Positions 1 through 9,256 of a stretch of DNA of 49,944 nucleotides are shown here, piece after piece (the stretch's first letter is position 1; each line of letters begins with the position of its first letter). The stretch covers positions 1-49,944 of the forward strand of contig CAMNXA010000022.1 in assembly GCA_946566685.1 (NCBI GenBank). Reading direction: 5' to 3'. The translations under genes and the position numbers were made by a program. This DNA is from an uncultured Lachnospiraceae bacterium. GTDB lineage: Bacteria; Bacillota; Clostridia; Lachnospirales; Lachnospiraceae. The notes under the pieces are model-generated. The model was not told where the DNA came from. It saw only the letters and a list, made by a program, of their open reading frames with translations, and did no database searches.

Positions 1-91
1 TTCAGTGCTGTGCGACTTTCATATAATATCAGATGCTCTCTAAGATGTCAACGGGAATTTTTAATTTTCTCCCATTTTTTCTCTTTTTCTT

Positions 92-829
92 CTATTGAAG
101 CCTTAAAGTTGCATTTTCTTCCTTGCCTCGCAGAATAAAATCAATGTTGTTTACACTTATATCTCGGGGTACTTCCACAATGCTCACCAGTTCTATAGAT
201 GATCCTGCGGGAATTACCTCATCAAAAGTCTGCATATCATTTAAAAGCATGGTAGCCAGTGCACCCTTGCTGGATTCCCCATTGACAGAAACCCTGAATC
301 TTGCCCCGTAGCCCAGCATATTCATGGTCTGATCTTCATTTGCCGTATTGCTCACCAAGAATTTAAGTACCAAAAGCTGTGTACCAGGAGTCGCTTCCAT
401 AGAAAAGAAAAGATTCTCATCATTTTCAGTGTTCGGATAGGAATCTGTCAATTCATATCCCGTATACTGAACCGTCACATTGGGAATCCCATAGTATTCT
501 TCCACAGAAGAAACAACCGGCTCTGCTGCCTCTTCTTCATCCTGACTCACATCTACAGTCTGTGTTGTCTCCGACAAATCTTCCGGCACTTCTTCCGGCA
601 CCGGTTCCTCCGGCACCTCCGTCTCCGGTATTTCTTCCACAATATCATACGCAGAGGTATCTACCAGACGGCTGCCATGGTTTTTATCATATTTCAGCAG
701 CAATCCCACCGCATATTCTGATATCAGTTCTGTTTCTTCCTGTGTCAAGTCCGGCATGGCCCCACATCCTGTCATAAGAAGTGATGCCGCAATTCCGCAC
801 AGAATCATCCCAATCCTTTTCACGTTCAT
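92..829 (-). CDS. Putative lipoprotein with C-terminal DUF4352-like domain
   Basis: This is a 245-residue exported lipoprotein of unknown function. A type II signal peptide is clear: MNVKR, a hydrophobic stretch, then lipobox LMTGC with Cys22 as the lipidation site. Residues about 60-105 form an acidic, Pro/Glu-rich linker (PETEVPEEPVPEE), as expected for a spacer lifting a domain off the membrane. Residues about 110-245 look like a beta-rich Ig-like domain of the DUF4352 kind (YYGIPNVTVQYTGYEL, then TQLLVLKFLVSN, then AGSSIELVSIVEVP). It lies 134 bases downstream of the HAMP sensor kinase on the same strand but has its own promoter-like hexamers upstream, so co-transcription is uncertain. 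The family assignment is from fold-like pattern only; the lipoprotein call is strong. Confidence 0.8.
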   Translation of the reverse strand: MNVKRIGMILCGIAASLLMTGCGAMPDLTQEETELISEYAVGLLLKYDKNHGSRLVDTSAYDIVEEIPETEVPEEPVPEEVPEDLSETTQTVDVSQDEEEAAEPVVSSVEEYYGIPNVTVQYTGYELTDSYPNTENDENLFFSMEATPGTQLLVLKFLVSNTANEDQTMNMLGYGARFRVSVNGESSKGALATMLLNDMQTFDEVIPAGSSIELVSIVEVPRDISVNNIDFILRGKEENATLRLQ

Positions 830-908
830 ATCTCCTATCTATTTCATTATATTATGATCCATCTTATCCCTGAATATTATAACTTGACGTTCTGCTGAGC
901 CTGCGTCT

Positions 909-937
909 ATTATACCCCAATAGTTTTATTCTTACAA
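909..937 (-). promoter_or_regulatory. Predicted sigma-A promoter for the lipoprotein gene
   Basis: On the minus strand, TTGTAA (932-937) is followed after 17 bases by TATAAT (909-914), 80 bases upstream of the lipoprotein start. A plus-strand TTGACG/TATTAT pair overlaps the same bases but would read antisense into the kinase gene. Confidence 0.5.
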
Positions 938-963
938 GTCAAAACCAAACAACATCACCTCTG

Positions 964-2430
964 TTACGCGACATCCAGAACAAACCAAAATTCCACGCCG
1001 TTTTCATAATTAACCACGCCATATTCCTGATTCATGGATTCCATGATAGCCTTGACAATAGAAAGGCCGATTCCGCTTCCGCCGTACTCCCTTGTCCGTG
1101 CTTTATCTACTTTATAGAATTTTTCCCATAAATGTTCCACACTCTCCAGGGGAATCGGTTCTCCTGTATTAAATACGGAGATCCTGACACTCTGCTCCAT
1201 TTTCAATATTTTGATATCGATCACTTTATCTCCCGATGCATGGTTTATGGCATTGGTAAAATAATTGACAAACACTTCCTCCACTTTAAACTCATCTCCC
1301 CAAACATAGACCGGGCCGTAGTCCTCCATGCGGACGGAAATCTCTTTCTGTTTCAATAAAATATCACAGGTAAGCATATAGTTTTTAATAAGCGCTGTCA
1401 CATCGAACCGTTCCATGTTCACAATCTCATTTCCGGATTCTAACTGATTCAGCGTCAGAAGTTTTTTGACCATGGTATTCATCCGGGACGCCTCATCCAT
1501 GATCACATCGCAATAAAATTCCCGGCTTTCCGCATCATCATTAATTTCTTCTCTTAAGCCTTCCGCATAACCCTGTATCAGTGCAATGGGTGTCTTTAAC
1601 TCATGAGAGACATTGGATAGAAATTCTCTTCGCATCTCATCCACTTTATCTTTTCTCTCGATATCTTTTAACAGTTCATTATTCGCTGTTTTTAATTCCG
1701 ATATTGTCTCCTCCAGCGCCTCGGACAATTCATTGATATTATTCCCAAGGACTGCTATTTCCGTCTTATCATCCCCCGTATACTTTGCCTCAAAATCCAG
1801 ATGTTTCATCCGTTCAGAAATCTTGGCCAGTTCCAGTATGGGCTTGGTAAACCGATTGGACAGCCACAGTACCAGCAGCGCACTGATCAAAATTGCCACA
1901 AGACCCACATAAGTGAGAAAACGGTTTGAGATAGACACGCTCTCCTGAATCCCTTCCAGGGCACTGCGCAGCATAAACAGATATCCGTTATCGAGTATCC
2001 CCCACATTTCAATATATTCTGTCTGTGTTCTGTAATCCATGACCACCTGCATTTTATAGTCATCTGTATTTAATAGAAGATTCTCTTCGTCCACACCGCG
2101 AAAAATATTATCCAACAGCTGTTTTAATACAGTCTCAGGGTCATTCATGGAAAATTTAACTGCCTGTGAATCGCTGTCCACCACAAGCACATGGATATTA
2201 TACTTTTCACGAATCTTTTGCAGTTCGATATCATAGGCTTCCGTGTTGATATCGCCTTCTCTGGAAGCTTCATTGATACTGGCATATGCCTGCACCAGCG
2301 CATTCTGCTTTTTATTGATATAATATTTTCCAAGCAATGTGGTGTTTAAAATCAGGCACAGCAAAATCATTCCTGCAACCAGTGCCAGAAGAACGAATGC
2401 AAACTGTCTTTTCATAGAATATTTCATCAT
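964..2430 (-). CDS. HAMP-domain sensor histidine kinase
   Basis: This is a membrane sensor kinase of 488 residues that autophosphorylates on His and passes phosphate to a response regulator. TM1 is near residues 9-33 and TM2 near 172-192, enclosing an extracellular sensor of about 135 residues. These are followed by HAMP (RFTKPILELAKISERM), HisKA with phospho-acceptor His276 (SNVSHELKTPIAL), and HATPase with an N-box (NYFTNAINHA) and G-box (YGGSGIGLSIVKAIM). I chose the tandem ATG at 2430/2427 because AAAGGTGGTG sits just before it; an upstream ATG at 2460 has no ribosome site. No response regulator is adjacent. The nearest OmpR-type regulator is 10 kb away at 12273-12950, so this is an orphan or a split partner. 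It is divergent from the diguanylate cyclase. Confidence 0.92.
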   Translation of the reverse strand: MMKYSMKRQFAFVLLALVAGMILLCLILNTTLLGKYYINKKQNALVQAYASINEASREGDINTEAYDIELQKIREKYNIHVLVVDSDSQAVKFSMNDPETVLKQLLDNIFRGVDEENLLLNTDDYKMQVVMDYRTQTEYIEMWGILDNGYLFMLRSALEGIQESVSISNRFLTYVGLVAILISALLVLWLSNRFTKPILELAKISERMKHLDFEAKYTGDDKTEIAVLGNNINELSEALEETISELKTANNELLKDIERKDKVDEMRREFLSNVSHELKTPIALIQGYAEGLREEINDDAESREFYCDVIMDEASRMNTMVKKLLTLNQLESGNEIVNMERFDVTALIKNYMLTCDILLKQKEISVRMEDYGPVYVWGDEFKVEEVFVNYFTNAINHASGDKVIDIKILKMEQSVRISVFNTGEPIPLESVEHLWEKFYKVDKARTREYGGSGIGLSIVKAIMESMNQEYGVVNYENGVEFWFVLDVA

Positions 2431-2498
2431 AAAGCACCACCTTTTTTGTAACGTTAGCATTCAGTTCTTTATTTGTCAATATGTGCTTTTATAGTAAT

Positions 2499-2527
2499 TT
2501 GACTTCCCGAATTAGCCTTGCTATAAT
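2499..2527 (+). promoter_or_regulatory. Sigma-A promoter for the diguanylate cyclase
   Basis: TTGACT (2499-2504), a 17-base spacer, then TATAAT (2522-2527), about 60 bases upstream of the TTG start. This is near-consensus. Confidence 0.75.
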
Positions 2528-2587
2528 AAATTATTAGAATGTATCGGATAGGCAATACCCCTTTTGTCTATCCCAGGGGGAATATCA

Positions 2588-4009
2588 TTGAAACAAAAAT
2601 CTAGATACATCTGGACGAATATAAAACTGGTATGCACGATTGTTCCCATTGTTCTTCTGATGATCGTCATTTACTTTATTCTTGTCAGGAACGAAATCAT
2701 AGCATTGTCCAAAGCCAAGCTTTCCCTGGAATCTCAGAACTATGCAGAGGACATCAGCACCTGGACAGAATCCGTCTTACAGGAAATGACCATCTATAAA
2801 GCCATGGCAGAACAGCTGGGGTTTGATAAAGAGGAAACTTACCAAATGATGGCAACCAGTTCCGGGCCTCACAGCGCTTATCCTTATGGCCTTTATATGG
2901 GAGATGAGCACGGCAATTACTATGATTCCTCGGGCTGGGTTCCCGATGAAGATTTCGTTGTGACGGAACGCGACTGGTATAAGGAAGGCCTGGAACATGA
3001 TACTTTTACATTCGGAGAACCTTATGTGGACGCCATGACAGGCAGTACCTGTGTAAGCGTAACTGCCCGGCTCAACACCGATTCCACGATACGTGTACTG
3101 GCTGCTGACGTATATCTGGATTACGCAGCACAACTGGTCAATGAAATCACTGCCAATGAAATTGAAAGCGCCCTTTTTGTGACGAGGGACAGCCGTCTGA
3201 TTGTGGCCGACTCCAATGCTTCTATGACTGGAAATTATTTATCTACAGAAAGCAATTCCCTGCTGTACCAGAATATCAATATGCTTCTGGATACAGACAG
3301 CACGGGTCTTCACGAAGTTTCCGGTGATCACGGTAATCAATATTTAGTTGATATTAACATGATTGAAAATACGGACTGGTATTTTGTGACATGCATGAAC
3401 CAGGATGTCGTAATCCGCAATCTATGGAGGATAGAATTTCCCATGCTGGTCGTGGCGATCGCCGCTTCTCTGCTCCTATTTGCCATGACGTCTAAATACT
3501 CAAAGGAAATGAGCATCATCCGCAAGCGGGCCAAACGTGATCCTCTTACCAATCTCTGGAATCGAAACGGCTTTGAGGAACATGTCCGTCTCGCCATGGA
3601 GGAAAATCCGGAACACGGTCTTCTTCTTATTATTGACATGGATAATTTCAAGCTGGTCAACGATCAGCTGGGGCATCCTGTGGGAGATAAGGTGTTGCAG
3701 GATTTCAGCCAGCTTCTGGAATCATTTTTTAACCGCAATAAAGATGTTGTCTCCCGTCTGGGAGGCGATGAATTTGCTGTCTTTATCGGGCGCAATATCA
3801 CAGCTGCCGAGGCAAATGCCATGTTGACAAAATTTATAAGCATTGCTCACCAGAATCTGGACGAAAAATATCCCGCCCAGAACCTCTCCGCCAGTATTGG
3901 CGCAGCCTTTGTATCACACAGCCAGTCCTATAACTTCCTGTATCAGAATGCCGATAAGGCGTTATATGAGGCCAAGCGAAACGGCAAGAACAGGTTCCAG
4001 ATCCGCTGA
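2588..4009 (+). CDS. Membrane diguanylate cyclase (dCache-GGDEF)
   Basis: This 473-residue membrane enzyme is predicted to make cyclic di-GMP from two GTP. TM1 lies near residues 10-32. An extracellular dCache-type sensor follows, with the typical DWYKEGL and FGEPYVDAMTGS segments, then TM2 near 285-305 and a C-terminal GGDEF domain. The active-site motif is intact (SRLGGDEFAVF), and an RxxD product-inhibition site (RNKD) sits exactly five residues before it, so both catalysis and feedback inhibition look preserved. The start is TTG at 2588, preceded by AGGGGGA at seven bases; an in-frame TTG at 2564 lacks a ribosome site. It is the only plus-strand gene in the first 15 kb and has its own near-consensus promoter. 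It converges with the RND operon over a shared terminator. Confidence 0.93.
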   Translation: MKQKSRYIWTNIKLVCTIVPIVLLMIVIYFILVRNEIIALSKAKLSLESQNYAEDISTWTESVLQEMTIYKAMAEQLGFDKEETYQMMATSSGPHSAYPYGLYMGDEHGNYYDSSGWVPDEDFVVTERDWYKEGLEHDTFTFGEPYVDAMTGSTCVSVTARLNTDSTIRVLAADVYLDYAAQLVNEITANEIESALFVTRDSRLIVADSNASMTGNYLSTESNSLLYQNINMLLDTDSTGLHEVSGDHGNQYLVDINMIENTDWYFVTCMNQDVVIRNLWRIEFPMLVVAIAASLLLFAMTSKYSKEMSIIRKRAKRDPLTNLWNRNGFEEHVRLAMEENPEHGLLLIIDMDNFKLVNDQLGHPVGDKVLQDFSQLLESFFNRNKDVVSRLGGDEFAVFIGRNITAAEANAMLTKFISIAHQNLDEKYPAQNLSASIGAAFVSHSQSYNFLYQNADKALYEAKRNGKNRFQIR

Positions 4010-4068
4010 CTTGCGAGATCTGCTTCGCAGCCTCGAATAAGCGTAGAACTTTCTTATACCTACATAGC

Positions 4069-4106
4069 AAAAAAGCCAGAAGCGGCAATCCGTTTCCTGG
4101 CTTTTT
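4069..4106. terminator. Bidirectional Rho-independent terminator
   Basis: AAAAAAGCCAG (4069-4079) pairs with CCTGGCTTTTT (4096-4106). A-run and T-run flanks make it usable on both strands between the converging cyclase and RND permease genes. Confidence 0.85.
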
Positions 4107-4136
4107 GTTATGTAATATTATGTAAACCTAATTTTA

Positions 4137-7100
4137 TTATTCGCCATCTATCTTATCTATCTCATGCGTCTTTTCTTTCATCCTTCTCTTTTCTTCCTTC
4201 ACCGCCAGCCTTGCTTCTTTCCTGCTCAATCTCTTTTCCTTACGGCTTCTCTTATCTATGATCAGATAGAAGGTCGGCATCAGCAAAAGGATCAAAACGG
4301 TGGATGCGATCAGTCCGCCGATGATAACCAGAGCCATACCTTCCATCATAACGGATCCTTCCCCAATTCCCAGGGACATGGGTACCATGGAAAGAATGGT
4401 GGTCAGTGTGGTCATCAGGATGGGCCTGAGACGCAGCTGCCCGCTCTGGATCAGTGCCTCCTCAAGGGACATTTCCTCCCGCAGCCTGTTGGCCGTATCC
4501 ACATACAGGATACCGTTATTCACCACGATTCCGACTAACATCAGCACACCCATAAGGGAAACCATACTGAGGGTGGATCTGGTGAGATACAACAACCCAA
4601 AGGAACCGATCAGTGCAAAAGGAATACTCATCATGACCATCATGGAAAATCTCGGCGATTCAAACTGCATCGCCATCACCAAAAAGATCAGGAACACAGC
4701 CACAAATATAGCCGTGATAATTGCCGTAAATTCATCGATGATCATATCATCCATCATCGTGGTGGTACGGGAAACCCCTCTCGGCAGAACCATCTGTTCC
4801 ATTGCTTCATCTGCCGCCTCCTGTGCCGTAAACCTGGCATCATCTGTGGTATTTGCTGTCACTGCCACCTGATAGATTCCATCCACACGTGTCAGGGTGA
4901 CCGGCGCATCCACATATTCCACCGATGCGATCTCTGACAACGGCACCTGGATTCCATATGGCGTAGTCAGCGTTATGTTTAGGAGGTCGTTCATATTATC
5001 AAATTCGCCCTCCGGATACTCTACCCGCACCGAAAACTCTTCACCGCTTCTGGTCAGCTTCGCCGCTTCCGTACCGCTTAAGGTACTGTACATTTCTCCC
5101 GCCACCTGCATGGGTGGAAGTCCCACCGCCATACTCTTTAAGGGATCAATGACCACCTTTGCCTGGGTAGATGCATCAGACATATTGGAAGAAGTCTGCA
5201 AGACGCCCGGAATCTGCTGCAACATCTGCTGTACCTGTCTGGAAGCGGTTTTTAAATCATTCAGATCCCGTCCCTCCAAATCGATCTCGATCCCGCTGCC
5301 CATCATACTGGTCATGCTGGCGCCGCTTGCCTGGATGCTGATATCCATATTGGTCATATCGGCAAGGGCCTTCGTATAACTCTCGATTGCCTCACCCGTA
5401 GAAAGTTCACACTCATCGGTCAGATATGCTGTCAAAGTAGCTGTCGAACCGGAAACACTATAAGAATAACGTCCCACATTCTCATCTGCCTCCGCCATCT
5501 CCTCCAAGAACTTTGTCCGCTCCTCAATCACATCCATCTTAGTGCCTGAGCGAAAACTTGCCGTGATGGAGAACGCGCCCTCATCCATGCTGGGCATCAG
5601 TTCCGTATTGATATGACTGACTAACATAAAGGCCGCGATCAGAAGGAATATGGAGACACATAGAACCAGTACCTTCTTTGGTAACAGTCTGCGGAGCAGT
5701 CTGTCATAACCGCTGTTTATCTTACGCAATAATTTATTAACCGGCAGTTCTTTCTTTTCCACTGGCTTAAATTTGGAAAAAAGCAGCGGAATAATGGTCA
5801 TGGCCATAACCAAGGATGCCAGCATGGCCATGATGATCGTCATGCCAAGTTCTGAGAACAGCTGGCCGGACAAACCTTTCATCGTACTCAACGGCATATA
5901 CACCACAACGGTTGTAATGGTGGAAGCTACAATGGAAGCCGTCACGATACCGGTACCCCGAAGTGCCGACTCCTGGTACTCTCCCGTCTCATCTTTGAGC
6001 CTGAAGCAGCTTTCCAGTACCACGATGGAACTATCCACCATCATACCGATGGCGATAACCAGCGCACCCATGGTCACCACGTTAAAGGTAAAACCAAGCA
6101 TATTCATGCCGATCATCGTTGCAAACAGAGAAATCGGCATGGAACTTCCCACGATCAGACTGGCCCGCAAATCTCCAAAGAAGATAAATAACACCAGCAT
6201 GGAAAACAAAACACCTAAGAGCAGTGTATTGCCCACGGATGACAGAGAAGACTGGATCATATCACTGGCATTATAGATAATGCTGATCTCCACCGTATCA
6301 TTATCGGCTTGCAGCCTGTCCAGTACCTTTTCCACATCTCTGGTAACATCCACCGTACCGTAACTTTTCTTCTTTGTAACTGCAATGGTAACATTTTCCT
6401 GACTATTGTATCTGCTTACGCTGGACGCCTCTTTCTGGCTCTCGCTGACATGGGCAATTTCAGAAAGCGGAATGATCTGTCCCTTGGCTGTGGTAATGGG
6501 AATGTTCTGAATCTGCACTACACCTGAAATATCCGCGCTGCTGGATACCGCAATATCCTGCGATCCCTGGCTCACACTTCCGGCCGGAACCGTAAAATCC
6601 ATGGAGCCGATCGTCTGCGCAATGGTACTCATGGATAACCCGTACTGCTTCATGGCCTGGGTGTCCAACTGGACTCTGATATAATTTTCATGCCCGCCGT
6701 ACACTGAGACATCCGCCACCCCGGAGATGGTCTCGATTTCCGTTACCAGTGTATCGTTGACATAACTTAGCACATCGCTGTCTCCCACTGCCGTAACAGA
6801 AATATCCATGGTCTCCATCTGATCCATGGCCATCTCTATGACCAGCGGGTCGTTCACGTCTTCCGGCATGGATGCCTTGGCCGTATCCAGGGCTGTTTTC
6901 AAATCCATATAGGCATCTTTTAAATCCGTTCCATATTCATACTGAAACATGACCATGGACATATTCTCTGCGGACTGTGATGTATAGGTGGTGACACCGC
7001 TCTGCTCGGAACCGGCCGATTCCACTTCCTTGGTCACCAGTTCTTCCACGCTCTCCGGATCAGCCCCCGGATAGATAGTGTATACTAAGAGCATGGGGAG

Positions 7101-7223
7101 TTCCATATCCGGCGTCAATTCCAGGCGGAATCCCGCCACCGAAGTGAGGCCGAAAACCACCAGCGCCAGAATGATCATTGCTATGGATACCGGTCTTTTT
7201 AAAGCTAATTTAGTCAAATTCAT
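4137..7223 (-). CDS. Efflux RND transporter permease (AcrB/HAE1-like)
   Basis: This is a 1028-residue inner-membrane RND pump of standard length: TM1 at the N terminus (MNLTKLALKRPVSIAMI), two large extracytoplasmic loops, and two six-TM halves. It is expected to export a hydrophobic substrate using a proton gradient with the adjacent adaptor. In TM4 the proton-relay segment reads MMVDSSIVVLES, so only one Asp (Asp397) is present where AcrB has a DD pair; CusA-type pumps also have one. The C-terminal tail is very basic (RKEKRLSRKEARLAVKEEKR). The gene starts 6 bases after the adaptor stop, with GGAGAA overlapping that stop, so the two are co-translated. No TolC-like gene is present, as expected for a single-membrane cell. 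Confidence 0.93.
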   Translation of the reverse strand: MNLTKLALKRPVSIAMIILALVVFGLTSVAGFRLELTPDMELPMLLVYTIYPGADPESVEELVTKEVESAGSEQSGVTTYTSQSAENMSMVMFQYEYGTDLKDAYMDLKTALDTAKASMPEDVNDPLVIEMAMDQMETMDISVTAVGDSDVLSYVNDTLVTEIETISGVADVSVYGGHENYIRVQLDTQAMKQYGLSMSTIAQTIGSMDFTVPAGSVSQGSQDIAVSSSADISGVVQIQNIPITTAKGQIIPLSEIAHVSESQKEASSVSRYNSQENVTIAVTKKKSYGTVDVTRDVEKVLDRLQADNDTVEISIIYNASDMIQSSLSSVGNTLLLGVLFSMLVLFIFFGDLRASLIVGSSMPISLFATMIGMNMLGFTFNVVTMGALVIAIGMMVDSSIVVLESCFRLKDETGEYQESALRGTGIVTASIVASTITTVVVYMPLSTMKGLSGQLFSELGMTIIMAMLASLVMAMTIIPLLFSKFKPVEKKELPVNKLLRKINSGYDRLLRRLLPKKVLVLCVSIFLLIAAFMLVSHINTELMPSMDEGAFSITASFRSGTKMDVIEERTKFLEEMAEADENVGRYSYSVSGSTATLTAYLTDECELSTGEAIESYTKALADMTNMDISIQASGASMTSMMGSGIEIDLEGRDLNDLKTASRQVQQMLQQIPGVLQTSSNMSDASTQAKVVIDPLKSMAVGLPPMQVAGEMYSTLSGTEAAKLTRSGEEFSVRVEYPEGEFDNMNDLLNITLTTPYGIQVPLSEIASVEYVDAPVTLTRVDGIYQVAVTANTTDDARFTAQEAADEAMEQMVLPRGVSRTTTMMDDMIIDEFTAIITAIFVAVFLIFLVMAMQFESPRFSMMVMMSIPFALIGSFGLLYLTRSTLSMVSLMGVLMLVGIVVNNGILYVDTANRLREEMSLEEALIQSGQLRLRPILMTTLTTILSMVPMSLGIGEGSVMMEGMALVIIGGLIASTVLILLLMPTFYLIIDKRSRKEKRLSRKEARLAVKEEKRRMKEKTHEIDKIDGE

Positions 7224-7229
7224 ATTATG

Positions 7230-9020
7230 TTATTCTCCATTCTGCTGCTGTACCGATATCTCTGCACCATCCCGCAGATTCGCTGACCAGCTGGTGATCA
7301 GCACGTCTGCCGCGTCCAGTCCTGACAAAACGGTGATCGTCTCAGCGTCAAAAATGCCTGTCTCGACATCCTTTCTCCTGGCAATACCGTCCACCGCCAC
7401 ATAGACATAGGGCTGACTGTCGTCATAATACACCGCATCGTAGGGAATCAAAAGCGCTTCATTCTGACTGTATGTATCTGCGATGACTTTCACACTGCTG
7501 CCCGTGAGCAGACTGTCATCCGGTGTACTCACACAGGACTTCACAGCAAATAATCCCGTGTTCTGATCGATCATGGAACCGATCTCGGTAATCACCGCAT
7601 CATACTGTTTGCCGTTCCGGTCAACCTGTATCTTCTGTCCTACCCGCAGGGTACCTCGGATTCCCTCGCTCACATTGAAAGTAACCGTCATGGTATTCTT
7701 ATTGGAAATCACAAAGGCAGGCCCATTGGGAGAGGCAAAATCGTGTTCTTTCACATTCACCGCCTCGATCACACCATCGATAGGCGCCGTCAGCGTATAC
7801 ATATCCAGTTGATACTCTGCACTGTCGATGGCAACCTTCGCCCCTTCCGCGCCCACTTTGGCGGAATTGACTGTGGCCGCCGCAGAATCTACTCCCAATG
7901 CCGCCGTCTTCTTGCTGGCATCCTGCACTGGTGTGGTATCTATATTCAGACTGGCTTCCGTCATATTCTTGATGGCTTCTGTCTGTTCCAGACTTTTATA
8001 GGTATCAGAAAGGGTGTCCCCCAGCTGTTCCTGCCCATCCTCGATGGATTCGATACCGGCCTCAACCTGCTCGTAGGCTGACTCTGTCTGGGAAACGGCC
8101 GACTGGGCGGAAGAAACAGCGGACCTGGCTTCGTCCATGGATTTCTTAAAATATGCTATCTCCTCTTCCGCTTTCTTTAAATCCTCGCCCGCTGCTTTTA
8201 AGGCTGCCTTTGCATCCTCTAAAGCTTTATCATAGTCCCCGACATATGAATCTTTCACTCCCGGTAACTCCAATGCCGTAACTTCAGCTGCCGCCGCCTG
8301 GTATTTTGCCTGCGCATCATCATATTCATAGGCATCCAATGTCGCATTATACGCTGCCTGCGCCTGCCCATACGCCGCTTCCGCCTGCTCCGCATAAGCG
8401 TTCGCCCGATTCTTTGCCTTCTTTAAATCATCCTTCTTCTCTTCCGCATCCCTCTTGTCTTCGCTCAAATCCGCCATCTGCTCATTGATATCATCGATGC
8501 CGCTGTTGATGCTGTCAATCTGAATCTGCATCTGATATAATTGCAGATCCTTCTGTCTCTGGGTCTGTTCATTCTGCACATCTATCTGTGCAAGCGCACT
8601 CTCATACTGAGCCTGGGCTATCTGATATCCCACCTGAGCCGCGTCCACATTGGCCTCTACGCTGTCGTACTGAGCCTGGGCGCTGGCAAGCTGTAACTCG
8701 GCCGCCTCGGAATCTAGTTTACATAACTCTTGTCCAGCCACTACCGTATCTCCCACAGACACGTCAGCGCTCAACACCTCTGCCGACACCATGGGAATCA
8801 CATACACAAACTCCTCCGGGCTTACCGTACCCACGAACTCATTTTTTAAAGTCAGTGTCCCTGCCTCCGGGTTCTGCACTTCCACCGGAATCAATTCACT
8901 GACTGTTTCTGTCTCCTCCGCCGCCTCCTGGCCGCAGCCTATGAGCATCATGCCTGCATACGCTGATGCAAGCAGAATGGATACCGCCCTGCGGGAGAAT
9001 TTTATGTATTGTTTCTTCAT
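7230..9020 (-). CDS. RND adaptor (membrane fusion) lipoprotein, HlyD-like
   Basis: This 596-residue periplasmic-adaptor-type protein should stabilise and feed the RND permease encoded just downstream. It begins with a lipoprotein signal (lipobox LIGC, Cys29). A lipoyl/barrel-sandwich half (VSVGDTVVAGQELCKLDSEAA) is followed by an unusually long coiled-coil hairpin of about 270 residues, rich in Ala, Gln, Glu and Lys (residues about 100-370). The second barrel-sandwich half (LTAPIDGVIEAVNVKEHDFAS), a beta-barrel and a membrane-proximal domain complete it. Typical adaptors are 350-420 residues; the extra length is in the hairpin. In a single-membrane organism such a hairpin could span the thick wall instead of docking to TolC; this is inference. 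Confidence 0.92.
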   Translation of the reverse strand: MKKQYIKFSRRAVSILLASAYAGMMLIGCGQEAAEETETVSELIPVEVQNPEAGTLTLKNEFVGTVSPEEFVYVIPMVSAEVLSADVSVGDTVVAGQELCKLDSEAAELQLASAQAQYDSVEANVDAAQVGYQIAQAQYESALAQIDVQNEQTQRQKDLQLYQMQIQIDSINSGIDDINEQMADLSEDKRDAEEKKDDLKKAKNRANAYAEQAEAAYGQAQAAYNATLDAYEYDDAQAKYQAAAAEVTALELPGVKDSYVGDYDKALEDAKAALKAAGEDLKKAEEEIAYFKKSMDEARSAVSSAQSAVSQTESAYEQVEAGIESIEDGQEQLGDTLSDTYKSLEQTEAIKNMTEASLNIDTTPVQDASKKTAALGVDSAAATVNSAKVGAEGAKVAIDSAEYQLDMYTLTAPIDGVIEAVNVKEHDFASPNGPAFVISNKNTMTVTFNVSEGIRGTLRVGQKIQVDRNGKQYDAVITEIGSMIDQNTGLFAVKSCVSTPDDSLLTGSSVKVIADTYSQNEALLIPYDAVYYDDSQPYVYVAVDGIARRKDVETGIFDAETITVLSGLDAADVLITSWSANLRDGAEISVQQQNGE

Positions 9021-9071
9021 CGTAAAATCAAATCCTTTCCGTCAACTTCCATCTTCGCACATTCATTTTTT

Positions 9072-9099
9072 AGAATACATTCTTTTCACCAAAAATCAA
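9072..9099 (-). promoter_or_regulatory. Predicted promoter of the RND efflux operon
   Basis: On the minus strand, TTGATT (9094-9099) is separated by 16 bases from TATTCT (9072-9077), about 50 bases upstream of the adaptor start. The match is moderate. Confidence 0.4.
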
Positions 9100-9201
9100 T
9101 AGCCTGCCCCCACATTTAAGATTTTTTTTATAAACCTTAAAATAGGCTAAATTACAAAATTCGCTTCGCAGCCTTAGTTGTATTTGAGAAATTTCTCATA
9201 C

Positions 9202-9238
9202 AAAAATACCGACTCTGTCCATAAACAGAAATCGGTAT
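9202..9238 (-). terminator. Rho-independent terminator after the hybrid kinase
   Basis: On the minus strand, ATACCGATTTCTG pairs imperfectly with CAGAGTCGGTAT, followed by TTTTTG. It separates the signalling operon from the RND operon. Confidence 0.75.
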
Positions 9239-9256
9239 CTTCTTATGTTCCAATCA

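Noticed and set aside
884..913. Plus-strand TTGACG/TATTAT promoter-like pair
   Set aside because: It would transcribe antisense into the sensor kinase; it overlaps the better minus-strand promoter and no transcript unit follows.
9155..9180. CTTCGCAGCCT shared with the segment near 4022
   Set aside because: The match is only about 11 bases between two intergenic places and may be chance; no wider homology flanks it.
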